Shown: positions 1 through 8,559, numbered from the stretch's first letter. The stretch is 16,487 nt of DNA from Pelosinus fermentans (GCA_002434245.1 DJJR01000004.1:133215-149701); one strand, 5' to 3'. Notes: generated by a model from the sequence alone, not told the origin. Made by a program: numbers and translations.

Positions 1-361
1 ATTTCGCTCCTTTTTTAGTTAACTGCAATTGATCTCCTACCTTCCAGCTAAGACGCTGTATGGTTCCCTTTTTTAGTTCCAGTGTGTCTTTGGCGGACCA
101 GCAGTAGCTTGTTTGCCAAGGCTTGAGATTTTCTACTATTTTTAAAATGACGCGCTTCTTATCCAAATAGACAATATCCAGGGCATACCGCATCCCAATC
201 ATATGGATGCTGTTGCAATTGCAAAGCAGCAATCCTTGATTCTCTGGCAATTCTGATGTTCCCAGAAGACCTTTTAGACGAGAAAGAAATTTGTCAGCCA
301 CAAAAATCTCCAGCATGTTTTCTGGAGCAGAACATTGAAAAAAGATATACAGCTTTTTCAT
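1..361 (-). CDS. DUF192 family protein, C-terminus beyond window
   Basis: Small domain protein of the DUF192 family, whose biochemical role is unknown; members are often found beside tad or type II secretion genes. The frame stays open to the window start, so at least 120 residues are present and the end is missing. Family-like features are the segment FVADKFLSRLKGLLG near residues 20-34, the CNSIHMIGMRYALDIVYLD block in the middle, and the later WQTSYCWSAKDTLEL. The chosen ATG (361-359) overlaps the tadC stop as ATGA, which suggests translational coupling. An internal ATG at 316 is an alternative start; neither has a strong ribosome-binding site. No clear signal peptide is seen. Family assignment is fairly sure; a function in pilus assembly is only inferred from position. 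Confidence 0.78.
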   Translation of the reverse strand, partial: MKKLYIFFQCSAPENMLEIFVADKFLSRLKGLLGTSELPENQGLLLCNCNSIHMIGMRYALDIVYLDKKRVILKIVENLKPWQTSYCWSAKDTLELKKGTIQRLSWKVGDQLQLTKKGAK

Positions 362-1302
362 TTTCCAATCGACCCTAAATTACGCAAAATTGAAAAAACC
401 GTCGGCAAAAGAACAACAACAAATAATGCAGGGAAAATAAATACAGCTAAGGGAAACAGCATTTTCACAGGTGCTTTTAAGGCTTGCTCCTTAACAGTCT
501 GGCGTCTTCTTTCCCGCATATTTTCTGACTGCACAACTAAGGTCTTTGCCATACTGACTCCCAGACGATCGGACTGAACAACGGCCGCTGTAAATAGATG
601 CACTTCCTGAATCCGGCATCGTTCTGCCATATTGGTTAAAGCCTGCCTTCGTGTCATGCCCATGCGGATATCACGCAGCATTTTAGTGCATTCATCAATC
701 AAAGGACCATTCATTTTGTCTGCTACCTTCGCCATGGCACCATCAAAAGACAAACCGGCCTGAACACTGACACAGAGTAAATCCAAAACTTCGGGAAGCT
801 GCCGCAGAATCGCCTTCCTCCTCTTGGCAATCAGTGAATCCAAAAATACAACGGGTAAAGCTGCTCCTAAAATCAGGGCACAAATCACCAAAGCAAAACC
901 CTGAATAAAAACCATATGCTTTACATAGAAAGCAAAAAATACCATAACCACCATAAAAGCAACAGAAGAAATCATCCAAAAACAAACAAAAGCATTAACA
1001 CTCCATATATGCTGTTTTCCGGCACGCATGATTCGTTCTGCCAACATTTCATAAATACGACTGGGAGCGAGACGAATCATCCAATCTTCGATCTGATGAA
1101 AAAAAGGCAGAATAATACGCTCCGTAAAAGATTTATTCAGATTTTCACTTTCAAAGCGGACCTGTTCATCCAAGGTAGCAGGACGGCGCAGCCGCTGCAC
1201 CCGTTCCTTAACCTGAGTTTTGGGGGCTATCTTGGTAATTACAAACAAATAAAAAAATAAAAATAAAAAAAATCCAGAGGCAAGGGCAATCCATAACGCC
1301 AT
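358..1302 (-). CDS. tadC: Tad pilus inner-membrane platform protein TadC
   Basis: Polytopic membrane protein of the T2SSF (GspF/TadC) family, 314 residues, thought to form the inner-membrane platform with TadB that couples the CpaF ATPase to pilin extrusion. An N-terminal membrane segment (about residues 2-22) is followed by a cytoplasmic stretch, two membrane spans in the middle (about 105-155), the typical T2SSF core with LPEVLDLLCVSVQAGLSF and a later MAERC region, and a hydrophobic C-terminal span. The start at 1302 lies one base after the cpaF stop and is preceded by a G-rich site inside the end of cpaF. A longer in-frame extension into cpaF (to 1551) was not accepted because it has no family similarity and covers cpaF codons. 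The stop overlaps the DUF192 start. Confidence 0.93.
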   Translation of the reverse strand: MALWIALASGFFLFLFFYLFVITKIAPKTQVKERVQRLRRPATLDEQVRFESENLNKSFTERIILPFFHQIEDWMIRLAPSRIYEMLAERIMRAGKQHIWSVNAFVCFWMISSVAFMVVMVFFAFYVKHMVFIQGFALVICALILGAALPVVFLDSLIAKRRKAILRQLPEVLDLLCVSVQAGLSFDGAMAKVADKMNGPLIDECTKMLRDIRMGMTRRQALTNMAERCRIQEVHLFTAAVVQSDRLGVSMAKTLVVQSENMRERRRQTVKEQALKAPVKMLFPLAVFIFPALFVVVLLPTVFSILRNLGSIGK

Positions 1303-1303
1303 C

Positions 1304-2698
1304 TTACTGCCCCCAATCTTCATCCCTTGGCATTTCATTACCAAGGCTGAATAAATTCTTCGGAATTTTAATACCGTTGGTTTCCATCTTTTCCATGAAA
1401 TTAGGACGGATTCCTGTAGACTCAAAATTCCCCAGTATCTTCCCGCTTTCATCAACCCCGGTCTGCACAAAACGGAATAAATCCTGCAGAATGATGACAT
1501 CCCCTTCCATATTCTGGACCTCCGTGATATAGGTAATCTTACGGCTGCCATCCCGGATTCTGGACTGCTGAATAATCAGATCCACTGCCGAGGAAATCTG
1601 CTCTCGGATGGCCCTGACCGGCAAATCCATGCCTGCCATCAGCACCATAGTCTCCAAACGGCTCAATACATCCCGGGGACTATTGGCATGGGCTGTAGTC
1701 AAGGAACCGTCATGCCCTGTATTCATAGCCTGGAGCATATCCAGCGCTTCACCTGATCGCACTTCGCCGACGATGATTCGATCAGGGCGCATACGCAGTG
1801 CATTGCGAACTAAATCCCGGATGGTAATCTGTCCTGAACCTTCAATATTGGCAGGACGGCTCTCTAACGTGACAACATGATCCTGCATCAGCTGCAGTTC
1901 CGCCGCATCTTCAATGGTAACAATGCGCTCATCGGAAGGAATAAAGGAAGAAAGTACATTGAGGGTCGTCGTCTTACCAGACCCCGTTCCCCCTGATACG
2001 ACAATATTGAGGCGAGCTGCAATGCAGGCACGTAAAAAACCTGCCATGGTTTCACTCAAGGAGCCAAAACCAATCAAGTTTTCCACAGTTAATGGATCTT
2101 TGTTAAACTTACGAATGGTCACGCAAGGACCGATCAGAGACAGAGGGGGGATGATAATATTGACACGGGAACCATCTTCCAGTCTTGCATCAACTAAGGG
2201 CGAGCTTTCATCAATCCGGCGGCCCAAGGGGGCAATAATCCGTTCAATAATATTCATTAAATGCATATCATCATGAAACTGCACCTTGGTAAGATGAAGC
2301 TTTCCTAGGCGTTCCACAAAAATATGCTTTGGTCCGTTAATCATAATCTCCGTAACGGTTTCATCCTTGAGCAGGGTCTCAATGGGTCCCAGTCCCAGCA
2401 TTTCATCCAAAAGATCCGCCACAATCGCTGTTCTGTCCCCCCGGGGAACGGCAAAGGGATTCTCATCCAGCACCCGATTGCAATACTCTGCTATGATGCC
2501 TTCAATTTCACGGCGATCCTGCTGACCATTCATCAGAATCTGCTGCTGTTCGATATTCATTTCATCCACAATACGCCGATGAATGTCCAGCTTCAATTCC
2601 TGGTATTGATCATCTGTAGAACTATTTTTCCGTCCGGCAAAAATCGGTTTGGATTCTTCCAAGCCTTCTCTTTTCCCCAGACGTTCCAATAATGACAT
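1304..2698 (-). CDS. cpaF: Tad pilus assembly ATPase CpaF/TadA
   Basis: Cytoplasmic hexameric secretion ATPase (GspE/VirB11 superfamily) that powers Flp pilus assembly. The 464 residues are full length for CpaF. Visible in order: an N-terminal helical region (1-90), an N-domain with GLGPIETLLKDETVTEIMI (about 102-120), Walker A GGTGSGKTT at about 236-244, the Asp box with TIEDAAEL at about 261-268, Walker B RIIVGEVR at about 307-314, and the His box GHDGSLTTAHAN at about 328-339. All catalytic boxes look intact. The ATG at 2698 follows AAGGAGG at good spacing; this site lies inside the last codons of tadE, 2 bases upstream. Here cpaF sits after flp and tadE instead of directly before tadB, a less common order. 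Confidence 0.97.
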   Translation of the reverse strand: MSLLERLGKREGLEESKPIFAGRKNSSTDDQYQELKLDIHRRIVDEMNIEQQQILMNGQQDRREIEGIIAEYCNRVLDENPFAVPRGDRTAIVADLLDEMLGLGPIETLLKDETVTEIMINGPKHIFVERLGKLHLTKVQFHDDMHLMNIIERIIAPLGRRIDESSPLVDARLEDGSRVNIIIPPLSLIGPCVTIRKFNKDPLTVENLIGFGSLSETMAGFLRACIAARLNIVVSGGTGSGKTTTLNVLSSFIPSDERIVTIEDAAELQLMQDHVVTLESRPANIEGSGQITIRDLVRNALRMRPDRIIVGEVRSGEALDMLQAMNTGHDGSLTTAHANSPRDVLSRLETMVLMAGMDLPVRAIREQISSAVDLIIQQSRIRDGSRKITYITEVQNMEGDVIILQDLFRFVQTGVDESGKILGNFESTGIRPNFMEKMETNGIKIPKNLFSLGNEMPRDEDWGQ

Positions 2699-2700
2699 TG

Positions 2701-3096
2701 CTATTCCTCCTTGCGCATCGTTAGTGATGAAGAGATACTAGCAGGAAGCACTTCCCAAAAGCTGTCTTTCGTCACATTCCGCGCTGCCGTCAATGTAACG
2801 GTGACATTTTTCTCTCCTGATGAATCCTCACTATCCTTGACGTCTCTCTCCGGGTCAAATGTAACTATATAAACATTTGTCAAAAACGTCTGGTTGTTAT
2901 AGTTCTCTTTTATTTTATCAAGAGAAATTCCCACAGATGCCTGCCTAGCAATATTACGAGTCATTTCATTTAAGGTCAAATAATCATGAAAAAACATTCC
3001 CATATAGGAGAAACCATATAACATAAAAATAAAAAAAGGAATAATAATTGTAAATTCAACCATAGCCTGCCCACGTTTATTCCTAAGATAACTCAT
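2701..3096 (-). CDS. tadE: TadE-like pseudopilin
   Basis: Minor pilin-like protein of the TadE family, 131 residues. The N-terminus has a short basic leader ending in a glycine (MSYLRNKRG) followed by QAMVEF, so Glu is at +5 and Phe at +6 of the mature form, matching the prepilin peptidase site of TadE/TadF/Flp proteins. A single hydrophobic helix (about residues 12-33) follows, then a hydrophilic ectodomain with no recognised motifs. The ATG at 3096 is preceded by AGGGAGG at 8 bases. It lies between flp and cpaF. No TadF or TadG partner is present in the window, so this may be the only pseudopilin of the system encoded here. Confidence 0.9.
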   Translation of the reverse strand: MSYLRNKRGQAMVEFTIIIPFFIFMLYGFSYMGMFFHDYLTLNEMTRNIARQASVGISLDKIKENYNNQTFLTNVYIVTFDPERDVKDSEDSSGEKNVTVTLTAARNVTKDSFWEVLPASISSSLTMRKEE

Positions 3097-3122
3097 GTGG
3101 AAAACCTCCCTTGCAAGTTTTT

Positions 3123-3159
3123 AAAAAAGGGGCAGTCCCTTGCTTCATCAAAAGACTGC
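3123..3159 (-). terminator. Terminator or attenuator after flp
   Basis: Read on the minus strand, an 11-bp stem (GCAGTCTTTTG with CAAGGGACTGC, including two G-U pairs) with a 6-base loop is followed by CC and six Ts. It lies in the 87-base gap between the flp stop and tadE, so it would end part of the transcripts right after the pilin gene while letting some through to tadE, cpaF and tadC. The efficiency is a guess. Confidence 0.6.
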
Positions 3160-3183
3160 TTCCTTACTATGCTAAATAAAATT

Positions 3184-3381
3184 TTACTCTGCTATTTTCC
3201 CAGCTTTAGTAAAAACACTTGTATAAAGCGTTTTTATTTGATCATAAATTGTGCCCTCACCAGTACCTAGCAAGGCAATTCCAACACCAACAACCACTGC
3301 AACAATTACCGCATACTCCACCATACCCTGACCTTTTTCATTTAAATAACGCATTTTGAAATGGTTTAAATAAGTTAACAT
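3184..3381 (-). CDS. flp: Flp type IVb prepilin
   Basis: Major pilin precursor of the Tad/Flp system, 65 residues. The 17-residue leader ends in NEKG and is followed by QGMVEYAVIVAVVVG: Gly at -1, Glu at +5 and Tyr at +6 are the hallmark of Flp prepilins, then a hydrophobic helix and a short tail, giving a mature pilin of about 48 residues. The prepilin peptidase at 8988-9635 is the likely processing enzyme. The ATG at 3381 has a consensus AAGGAGG at 7 bases, so it is preferred to the internal Met at residue 10. The gene sits between tadB and tadE, in mid-operon. A small AT-rich hairpin (3417-3439) overlaps the tadB stop upstream, and a terminator-like hairpin follows, both compatible with differential pilin mRNA levels. 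Confidence 0.95.
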   Translation of the reverse strand: MLTYLNHFKMRYLNEKGQGMVEYAVIVAVVVGVGIALLGTGEGTIYDQIKTLYTSVFTKAGKIAE

Positions 3382-3437
3382 AAATATTCCTCCTTAAATT
3401 AATAGATTTTATGCCAAAAGCTTGCTAAGAAGAAGCT

Positions 3438-4397
3438 TTAAACATCAATATTGACAATCTTTCGTATAACCAAGAATCCTACCAATTCAGAAATAAGCGC
3501 ACCGGCAAGCATGGCCCGCCCTATCGGCTCATCAATAAATGGCTGCATATATCCCGGATTAACAATGGAAGCAAAGACTGCAATCACCAAAGGCAGTGCT
3601 GCCAGCACCCAGCCGGAAAGACGTCCCTGGGCTGTCAGTGTCTTGATTTCCTGCTTCATTTTAATTCGTTCATTAATGGTTCCGGCAATGGTATCCAGGA
3701 TTTGAGCTAAGTTGCCGCCAACCTGACGCTGAATCAGGACGGCGGTAACCGCAAGATCCAGATCTGAGCTTTGCACCCGTTTCCCCATATTAAGCAGAGC
3801 CGTTTCCGTATCTGCTCCCAGGCGGATTTCCGCTATTGTCTTAAAAAACTCCACGGAAACTGGTGGTTTCATCTCTTTGGCGATCAAATCCATAGCTTGC
3901 ATAAAGCTGAAACCGGAACGCATGGCATTGGACATCATAATCAGTACATCCCCCAGCTGGTTGCTAAACTCCTTCTGTCGGTTGGCAATTCGGATATTCA
4001 GATACAGAAAGCATCCCAATCCTGTCAGTATACCAAAGGTCATGGCATAGAGTATCTTCATGGTCAGCATCATTCCAAGAACGCCTGCAAAAAGAACTGC
4101 AACACCAACAACAGCAAGGAACTCTGATCCCAGCAAGGGAAAACCTGCCTGCTGCATCTTGACTTCAAGACCTTTTGCCTGAGGTGCCCCACGAACTTTC
4201 AAGCCTAAATACCGAATGAACTTCATGAATTTTTCAACATGATCATTTTTCTTCTCTACATCATTTATATCCCTTGCATCTCCGGTATACCGCAGAACTT
4301 TTCGAGTGATATGGGTTTTTCCTCTGCCAAAGTATTCAATTAAAACCAGGAAAATAACAAATACCAGCATACCGCTGAGTAAGGCTACAATCAGCAT
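3438..4397 (-). CDS. tadB: Tad pilus inner-membrane platform protein TadB
   Basis: T2SSF-family membrane protein, 319 residues, partner of TadC in the pilus platform. Visible are an N-terminal membrane span (about 4-24), a basic cytoplasmic stretch, a pair of membrane segments (about 95-135), the core QLGDVLIMMSNAMRSGFSF motif followed by the IAEIRLGADTETALLNMG region, a second conserved block with VLIQRQVGGNLAQILDTI, and two C-terminal hydrophobic segments. The gene starts 3 bases after cpaE; the site upstream (GGTGGG) is moderate. Length and motif order are normal for TadB. Confidence 0.94.
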   Translation of the reverse strand: MLIVALLSGMLVFVIFLVLIEYFGRGKTHITRKVLRYTGDARDINDVEKKNDHVEKFMKFIRYLGLKVRGAPQAKGLEVKMQQAGFPLLGSEFLAVVGVAVLFAGVLGMMLTMKILYAMTFGILTGLGCFLYLNIRIANRQKEFSNQLGDVLIMMSNAMRSGFSFMQAMDLIAKEMKPPVSVEFFKTIAEIRLGADTETALLNMGKRVQSSDLDLAVTAVLIQRQVGGNLAQILDTIAGTINERIKMKQEIKTLTAQGRLSGWVLAALPLVIAVFASIVNPGYMQPFIDEPIGRAMLAGALISELVGFLVIRKIVNIDV

Positions 4398-4400
4398 GAT

Positions 4401-5522
4401 TTATCCCACCTTATACGGTCTGCCGTATATTTGAGCGGCCAGCAGATCAATACTTCGGGCCAGAGGTGATCCTGGTTTGATATCCACGGCCATTCTTCCA
4501 TTATTGGCGGCTTCCGAAACAAGCAGGTACTCATTTGGCAGAATACTACATACAGGATATTCGATCAGTGCTTCTAATTGCTGCTGTTTTTGTATGTCAC
4601 ATGGCTCAACTCTTGTAAAAATGGTCTTTACCTTCGTCTCATAATCCGGCCATGCTTTAAAAATATCCAAGGCCCGCTGCATGTGCTTGCCTTCATAACC
4701 GCCACTGATCATCGAGACCAGATATACCTGCTCAGATGCTTCGGCAGCGGCAACGGAGATGGGATTAAAAGCTGATGGGACATCAACTAAAATATAGCGA
4801 AATAAACTGCGTGCCATGCTGATCATATCTGTAAAGGCTTTCGGACTTACATCCTCAGCAAATTCAGGCCGTTTTGTACCACAAAGCACCCTGACACGCT
4901 CGGCAATAGGCATGAAATAGGAATTGAGGGAAATAGGCGACAAGAACTTAATATCCCGCGTTGCTTCCACAATTGTACTCTGGGGATCCAGATTAAAAAA
5001 TACTGCCATGTCTCCAAACTGTAAATCAGCATCAATAATGGCCACATTCTGTCCGCTTTTTTGTGCCAGCGCCATCCCCAGATTAGCAATCAAAGTCGTT
5101 TTGCCGCTTTTCCCTTTAGGACTGAAAAAAGTCATGACTTCACTGATCATCCCCATGCCGCTGTTGCCAAAGGTATTAATGGCGGCAATTAGTTCTTCAC
5201 TTGTAAAGGGCTTAATTAAATATCCTTTGGCTCCCGCCTTGACAACAGCACTGGATGCCTGAGCATTCCACTGACTGCTCAGAGCCAGGATGCCCGCTTG
5301 GGGAAATGCACGCACAAATTCACGTACCAGCTGCATACTCTCCTGAGCATCAATATCTAATAAAATTAAATTAGGGACAAAAACACCGCCTTGCCCTAAA
5401 GCTTCCCGCGCATCCATTGCTCTGGAAACAAGTTGAAAGTTCTTTGTATTTCGCACTACACTGGACAAACGTTCCATCATAATGCGATTTGGTTCAATCA
5501 GCAGGACACGATATTCCGGCAT
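4401..5522 (-). CDS. cpaE: CpaE/TadZ-type ATPase with N-terminal receiver-like domain
   Basis: Pilus localisation or assembly ATPase of the MinD/ParA superfamily, 373 residues. Residues 1-120 form a receiver-like domain: LILLDID puts an Asp at 56 where phosphorylation would occur, Ser82 and Lys104 (YLIKPF) match the other conserved positions, but the usual N-terminal acidic pair is reduced to one Glu (LLIEPN), so true phosphorylation is uncertain. Residues 130-373 are the ATPase: deviant Walker A KGKSGKTT (136-143) keeps the signature lysine, and DADLQFGD (164-171) is the Walker A' / switch region. ATG 5522 has AAGGAGG at 8 bases. It follows a second MinD-like gene, and the two products may work as a pair. 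Confidence 0.92.
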   Translation of the reverse strand: MPEYRVLLIEPNRIMMERLSSVVRNTKNFQLVSRAMDAREALGQGGVFVPNLILLDIDAQESMQLVREFVRAFPQAGILALSSQWNAQASSAVVKAGAKGYLIKPFTSEELIAAINTFGNSGMGMISEVMTFFSPKGKSGKTTLIANLGMALAQKSGQNVAIIDADLQFGDMAVFFNLDPQSTIVEATRDIKFLSPISLNSYFMPIAERVRVLCGTKRPEFAEDVSPKAFTDMISMARSLFRYILVDVPSAFNPISVAAAEASEQVYLVSMISGGYEGKHMQRALDIFKAWPDYETKVKTIFTRVEPCDIQKQQQLEALIEYPVCSILPNEYLLVSEAANNGRMAVDIKPGSPLARSIDLLAAQIYGRPYKVG

Positions 5523-5545
5523 TGCTATTTCCTCCTTTCCCGTTA

Positions 5546-6382
5546 TTATTTAAATAACCGCTTTACCCAAGACGATAATGAAGCATTTTTCCTGCTGCTT
5601 TTTTGCCGCGCACGATTTGTATATTTTTCAATCAGTTCCTGCATTCCCCTGCCTAACGCTGTCTCTTCATCATTAATGACCAAGGGAATCCCCTGATGAA
5701 TCGAATCAATGGCAGTTAAAAAATCATTGGGCAGGATATGGTAAAAACGCTCTTCCAATAGCTGTTCAACATCCTGCAGTTCAATATGGGTTTTGGAATT
5801 ACTGCGATTTAAAACAAAGCGGATCTTATTCTTTTCATAGCCGATACTGCGCATGGTATCATAGCCGACTTTCATGTTCTTAATCGTAGGAATAAAATCC
5901 ACAATTCCTACAAACGTAATCATGGTACTCAAATCCATCACTGCCAAATTCAAATCACTAAAGGTCGCTGTCGTATCAAGCACCACATAATCATATTCCC
6001 CACGAATTCCGGCAAGCACTTCAATCACAGCCTGAGTCGAAATGTTATATGCCTCTTCCAGATTTAGTGGTGCTGCCAATACAGAGAAAATTGTATCTTC
6101 ATATTCATAAGGTGTTATATATTCACCGTAATCTAACTGACCTACAGTATTTTCAGCCGCCTTTTGCGCGTCATAAATCGTCTTTTGGGGAGACAAATGC
6201 AGATAATTGCAGATATCACCAAATTGTAAATCCAAATCTACCACACAGACTTTGTAGCCGCTTCTTGCCAGCTCAGCCGCCATATTAACACTCAGCAGCG
6301 TTTTTCCAACAGCAGATGCGGTACTAAATACCGTCATGATGATACCGCTTCTGATTTCTTCTTCCACCTTTTGCTTCACCAC
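5546..6382 (-). CDS. Second CpaE-like MinD/ParA ATPase, no receiver domain
   Basis: MinD/ParA-superfamily protein of 278 residues with no receiver domain. The P-loop reads STASAVGKT (about 20-28): the terminal Gly-Lys-Thr is present but the signature lysine of the deviant Walker A box (KGG in MinD) is replaced by Ala. DLDLQFGD near residue 49 matches the switch I motif of CpaE proteins, and VVLDT near 133 fits Walker B. The C-terminus is basic (SSRKNASLSSWVKRLFK) and could form an amphipathic membrane-targeting helix as in MinD; this is inferred. The start is a GTG 8 bases after the cpaC stop with only a weak ribosome-binding site, so the true start is uncertain (a second GTG and Met16 are alternatives). 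Probably a pilus positioning or assembly protein. Confidence 0.85.
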   Translation of the reverse strand: MVKQKVEEEIRSGIIMTVFSTASAVGKTLLSVNMAAELARSGYKVCVVDLDLQFGDICNYLHLSPQKTIYDAQKAAENTVGQLDYGEYITPYEYEDTIFSVLAAPLNLEEAYNISTQAVIEVLAGIRGEYDYVVLDTTATFSDLNLAVMDLSTMITFVGIVDFIPTIKNMKVGYDTMRSIGYEKNKIRFVLNRSNSKTHIELQDVEQLLEERFYHILPNDFLTAIDSIHQGIPLVINDEETALGRGMQELIEKYTNRARQKSSRKNASLSSWVKRLFK

Positions 6383-6390
6383 GCTTATCT

Positions 6391-7665
6391 TTACTTTGTA
6401 TCTGTTTCCTCTGCTTTTGATCCTTTCAGCAGCTTCTTCATTTCATCTGACATGTTAATCGGTGTTGTCTCATCTACCAGCGTTGGTGTCACTAATATAA
6501 TAATTTCCTTTTTCTCCTTGCTTGTAGCCGTACTGCGGAAAAATTTCCCCAATATGGGAATGTCACCTAAAAATGGAACTTTCGTAACTTGTTTGCCTTC
6601 TTCTGAGCTGAGAAGTCCGCCAATCGCCATGGTGCTGCCTGACGACATATGAATAACCGTTTCAGCTTTGCGCGAACGCAGAGCCGGTATCGACAAGCCG
6701 CTGCTCAGGTTAATCGCCGCCGCGGAAGAGCTGTCAAGTGTACTCACTTCAGCATTCACCTTACTTGTTATCTTATTGTCTATATCAACAATTGGCTCAA
6801 TATTAAGTTTAATTCCATATTCCCGCCATTCTACAGTAATCTGTCCATCAGAATTATTCATTGGGATTGGAATTTCACCGCCGATAAGAATATTTGCTTT
6901 TTCGCCACTCATGGTAACCATACTTGGCTGGGACAGAATCTGGGCGTCACCGTTTGTGATTAATGCCTGAAGCGTTGCATTGATATCGGCATAACCGCCC
7001 ATCTTTGACTTGGATGAATCACGAGAATTAGAAAAGGTCTGTCCAAAGCCAAACATACCGGTTTGCCCGATTGTTACGATACCGCTGTCTGTATCAATAT
7101 CGGAAGCATTCGCATACTGTATGCCTAGTTTTTTCACTTTATCTGTAGAAATTTCCAAGATTTTCGCTTCGATTTGAATTTGATCAGGATGAGTCATTTC
7201 CAGCAAATTTACAACCTTTTCACTATACATTTCTGCTATTTTTTCTGCACGGCTCTTTTCCAGCTGATTTTTGACTTTGCCTTTGAGCAGAACCTTATTG
7301 CCTATCTTTTCTACGTCAACCCCTGCATAGCCGATCATCTTTTCCACTGCTATCGAGGTTTGGGCATCATGGTCACGTATATTAACTGCGTATTCCTGAC
7401 GCATTCCATCATTTGTCCATATGTATAAGGTCGTTGTTCCCATTTTTTTTGCAACAACAAGTATCTCTGTTTGAGAAATCATGGTTATATCTGCAATTTC
7501 CGGATTGGCAATTGCAACTCTTGTAATCTCCCCGCCGGTAGTAAGGCATGTAGACTGGTTTATATCCATTGAAATATTTACTTGAGACATTGCAGTACCT
7601 GCCATGAAAACCATAGTCCAGATGAGAAAAATTAGTCCTTTGCATATGTTTGGTATTTTTTTCAT
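6391..7665 (-). CDS. cpaC: Secretin CpaC/RcpA of the Tad pilus
   Basis: Outer-membrane secretin that forms the pilus exit channel. A signal peptide is visible (Met-Lys-Lys, then a hydrophobic core, ending near TAMSQ). The N-domain has the pilus secretin block with GGEITRVAIANPEIADI, followed by a BON-like region with VLLKGKVKNQLEKSRAEKIA (about 120-140) and the secretin domain, ending with the signature VPFLGDIPILGKFFRS and KKEIIILVTP. An ATG at 7671 is only 2 bases from AAGGAG, while the ATG at 7665 is 8 bases from it, so 7665 was chosen (424 residues). A secretin in a locus with Gram-positive style translation signals indicates a diderm Firmicute. It follows cpaB by 12 bases. Confidence 0.95.
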   Translation of the reverse strand: MKKIPNICKGLIFLIWTMVFMAGTAMSQVNISMDINQSTCLTTGGEITRVAIANPEIADITMISQTEILVVAKKMGTTTLYIWTNDGMRQEYAVNIRDHDAQTSIAVEKMIGYAGVDVEKIGNKVLLKGKVKNQLEKSRAEKIAEMYSEKVVNLLEMTHPDQIQIEAKILEISTDKVKKLGIQYANASDIDTDSGIVTIGQTGMFGFGQTFSNSRDSSKSKMGGYADINATLQALITNGDAQILSQPSMVTMSGEKANILIGGEIPIPMNNSDGQITVEWREYGIKLNIEPIVDIDNKITSKVNAEVSTLDSSSAAAINLSSGLSIPALRSRKAETVIHMSSGSTMAIGGLLSSEEGKQVTKVPFLGDIPILGKFFRSTATSKEKKEIIILVTPTLVDETTPINMSDEMKKLLKGSKAEETDTK

Positions 7666-7677
7666 TGCCATTGCTCC

Positions 7678-8559
7678 TTATCGTACCTCAACTGTATTCA
7701 CCACATTGCCACGAATCACAGGGATACTATATGACGGTATTTTCATTACTGGTGTTTCCTGAGGCAAAGGAGCCTGAACAGGTTGAACTGGCATCGGTTC
7801 TGCCGCTGCTTGTCCATACTGATGAGCCAACACTTCCGTTTGGAGAATAAAACTATCTTTAGGTTTAAACGGACGAAGCACAAGATAGATTGTTCCTTGG
7901 GACTGGGCCACGGCAAGCTGTACTGCATCTTCCGGGGAAACTGCCAGCGTTGCAGTTGACATTTGCTCTTTTTTTGCCTCTTTTTTGTCATCTGCTAAAT
8001 CGCTGCTCTTATTAATCGCCAGCAAAAGGATACTTTGTAAAATCATTTCGCCTGAAATCGTATTTTTGTGAGTCTTATCTGTAATGAGCATTACATCTAC
8101 ATAATCTCCCGGTTTGGCAAAACCGGAAATACCTGTTGTATCTGTAATGGAAATGGAAATTGCTCGTTTATCATAAGGAATACTGCCGATAAACCCTTCC
8201 ATTCCTGCATCAGCAAATAACTTCTTTTCCGTTACGGAATCCCCTTGAAGGATTTTAATCTTAGTGGTTTTCCCTACTGCGGATTTCAACGCCATAATAG
8301 CATCGGATTGTATCAACTCTGTTGGCATCTGAACGGTTTTTAGCATGTCTCCTTGCAGTACGCTTCTTTCAGGGATATCCCTAACTGCTATAACTACATC
8401 TGTAAATACCTGTGCCTTTTTCTGCTGATGATCTTCTAACCCTGACAAATACAAATAAAGCAGTAATGCTACTAAAAAACTCGCCGCAAAAGCCAATAGA
8501 ATCAACTGCTTCGATGTCATCTTTTCCACTATACCTTTGGGCAGTTCAGATAAATTCAA
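7678..8559 (-). CDS. cpaB: Tad pilus assembly protein CpaB/RcpC
   Basis: Membrane-anchored periplasmic protein thought to stabilise or gate the CpaC secretin. A membrane span (LILLAFAASFLVALLLYLYL) near the N-terminus is followed by an SAF domain with VVIAVRDIPERSVLQGDML, a second conserved region with ISGFAKPGDYVDVMLIT, and a Pro/Gln-rich tail (about 250-280). The preferred start is TTG 8559, 7 bases after GGGAGG; this gives 293 residues with a normal short cytoplasmic N-terminus. A TTG at 8601 with AAGGA at 5 bases is the main alternative and would add 14 residues. First gene of the operon, directly after the cyclic di-GMP riboswitch and its terminator. Confidence 0.92.
   Translation of the reverse strand: MNLSELPKGIVEKMTSKQLILLAFAASFLVALLLYLYLSGLEDHQQKKAQVFTDVVIAVRDIPERSVLQGDMLKTVQMPTELIQSDAIMALKSAVGKTTKIKILQGDSVTEKKLFADAGMEGFIGSIPYDKRAISISITDTTGISGFAKPGDYVDVMLITDKTHKNTISGEMILQSILLLAINKSSDLADDKKEAKKEQMSTATLAVSPEDAVQLAVAQSQGTIYLVLRPFKPKDSFILQTEVLAHQYGQAAAEPMPVQPVQAPLPQETPVMKIPSYSIPVIRGNVVNTVEVR

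Noticed and set aside
1303..1551. In-frame N-terminal extension of TadC by 83 codons
   Set aside because: It lies wholly within cpaF, has no similarity to TadC, and the ATG at 1302 with its G-rich upstream site gives the normal family length.
7666..7671. Earlier ATG for cpaC
   Set aside because: Only 2 bases from AAGGAG; the ATG at 7665 has proper spacing and directly begins a typical signal peptide.
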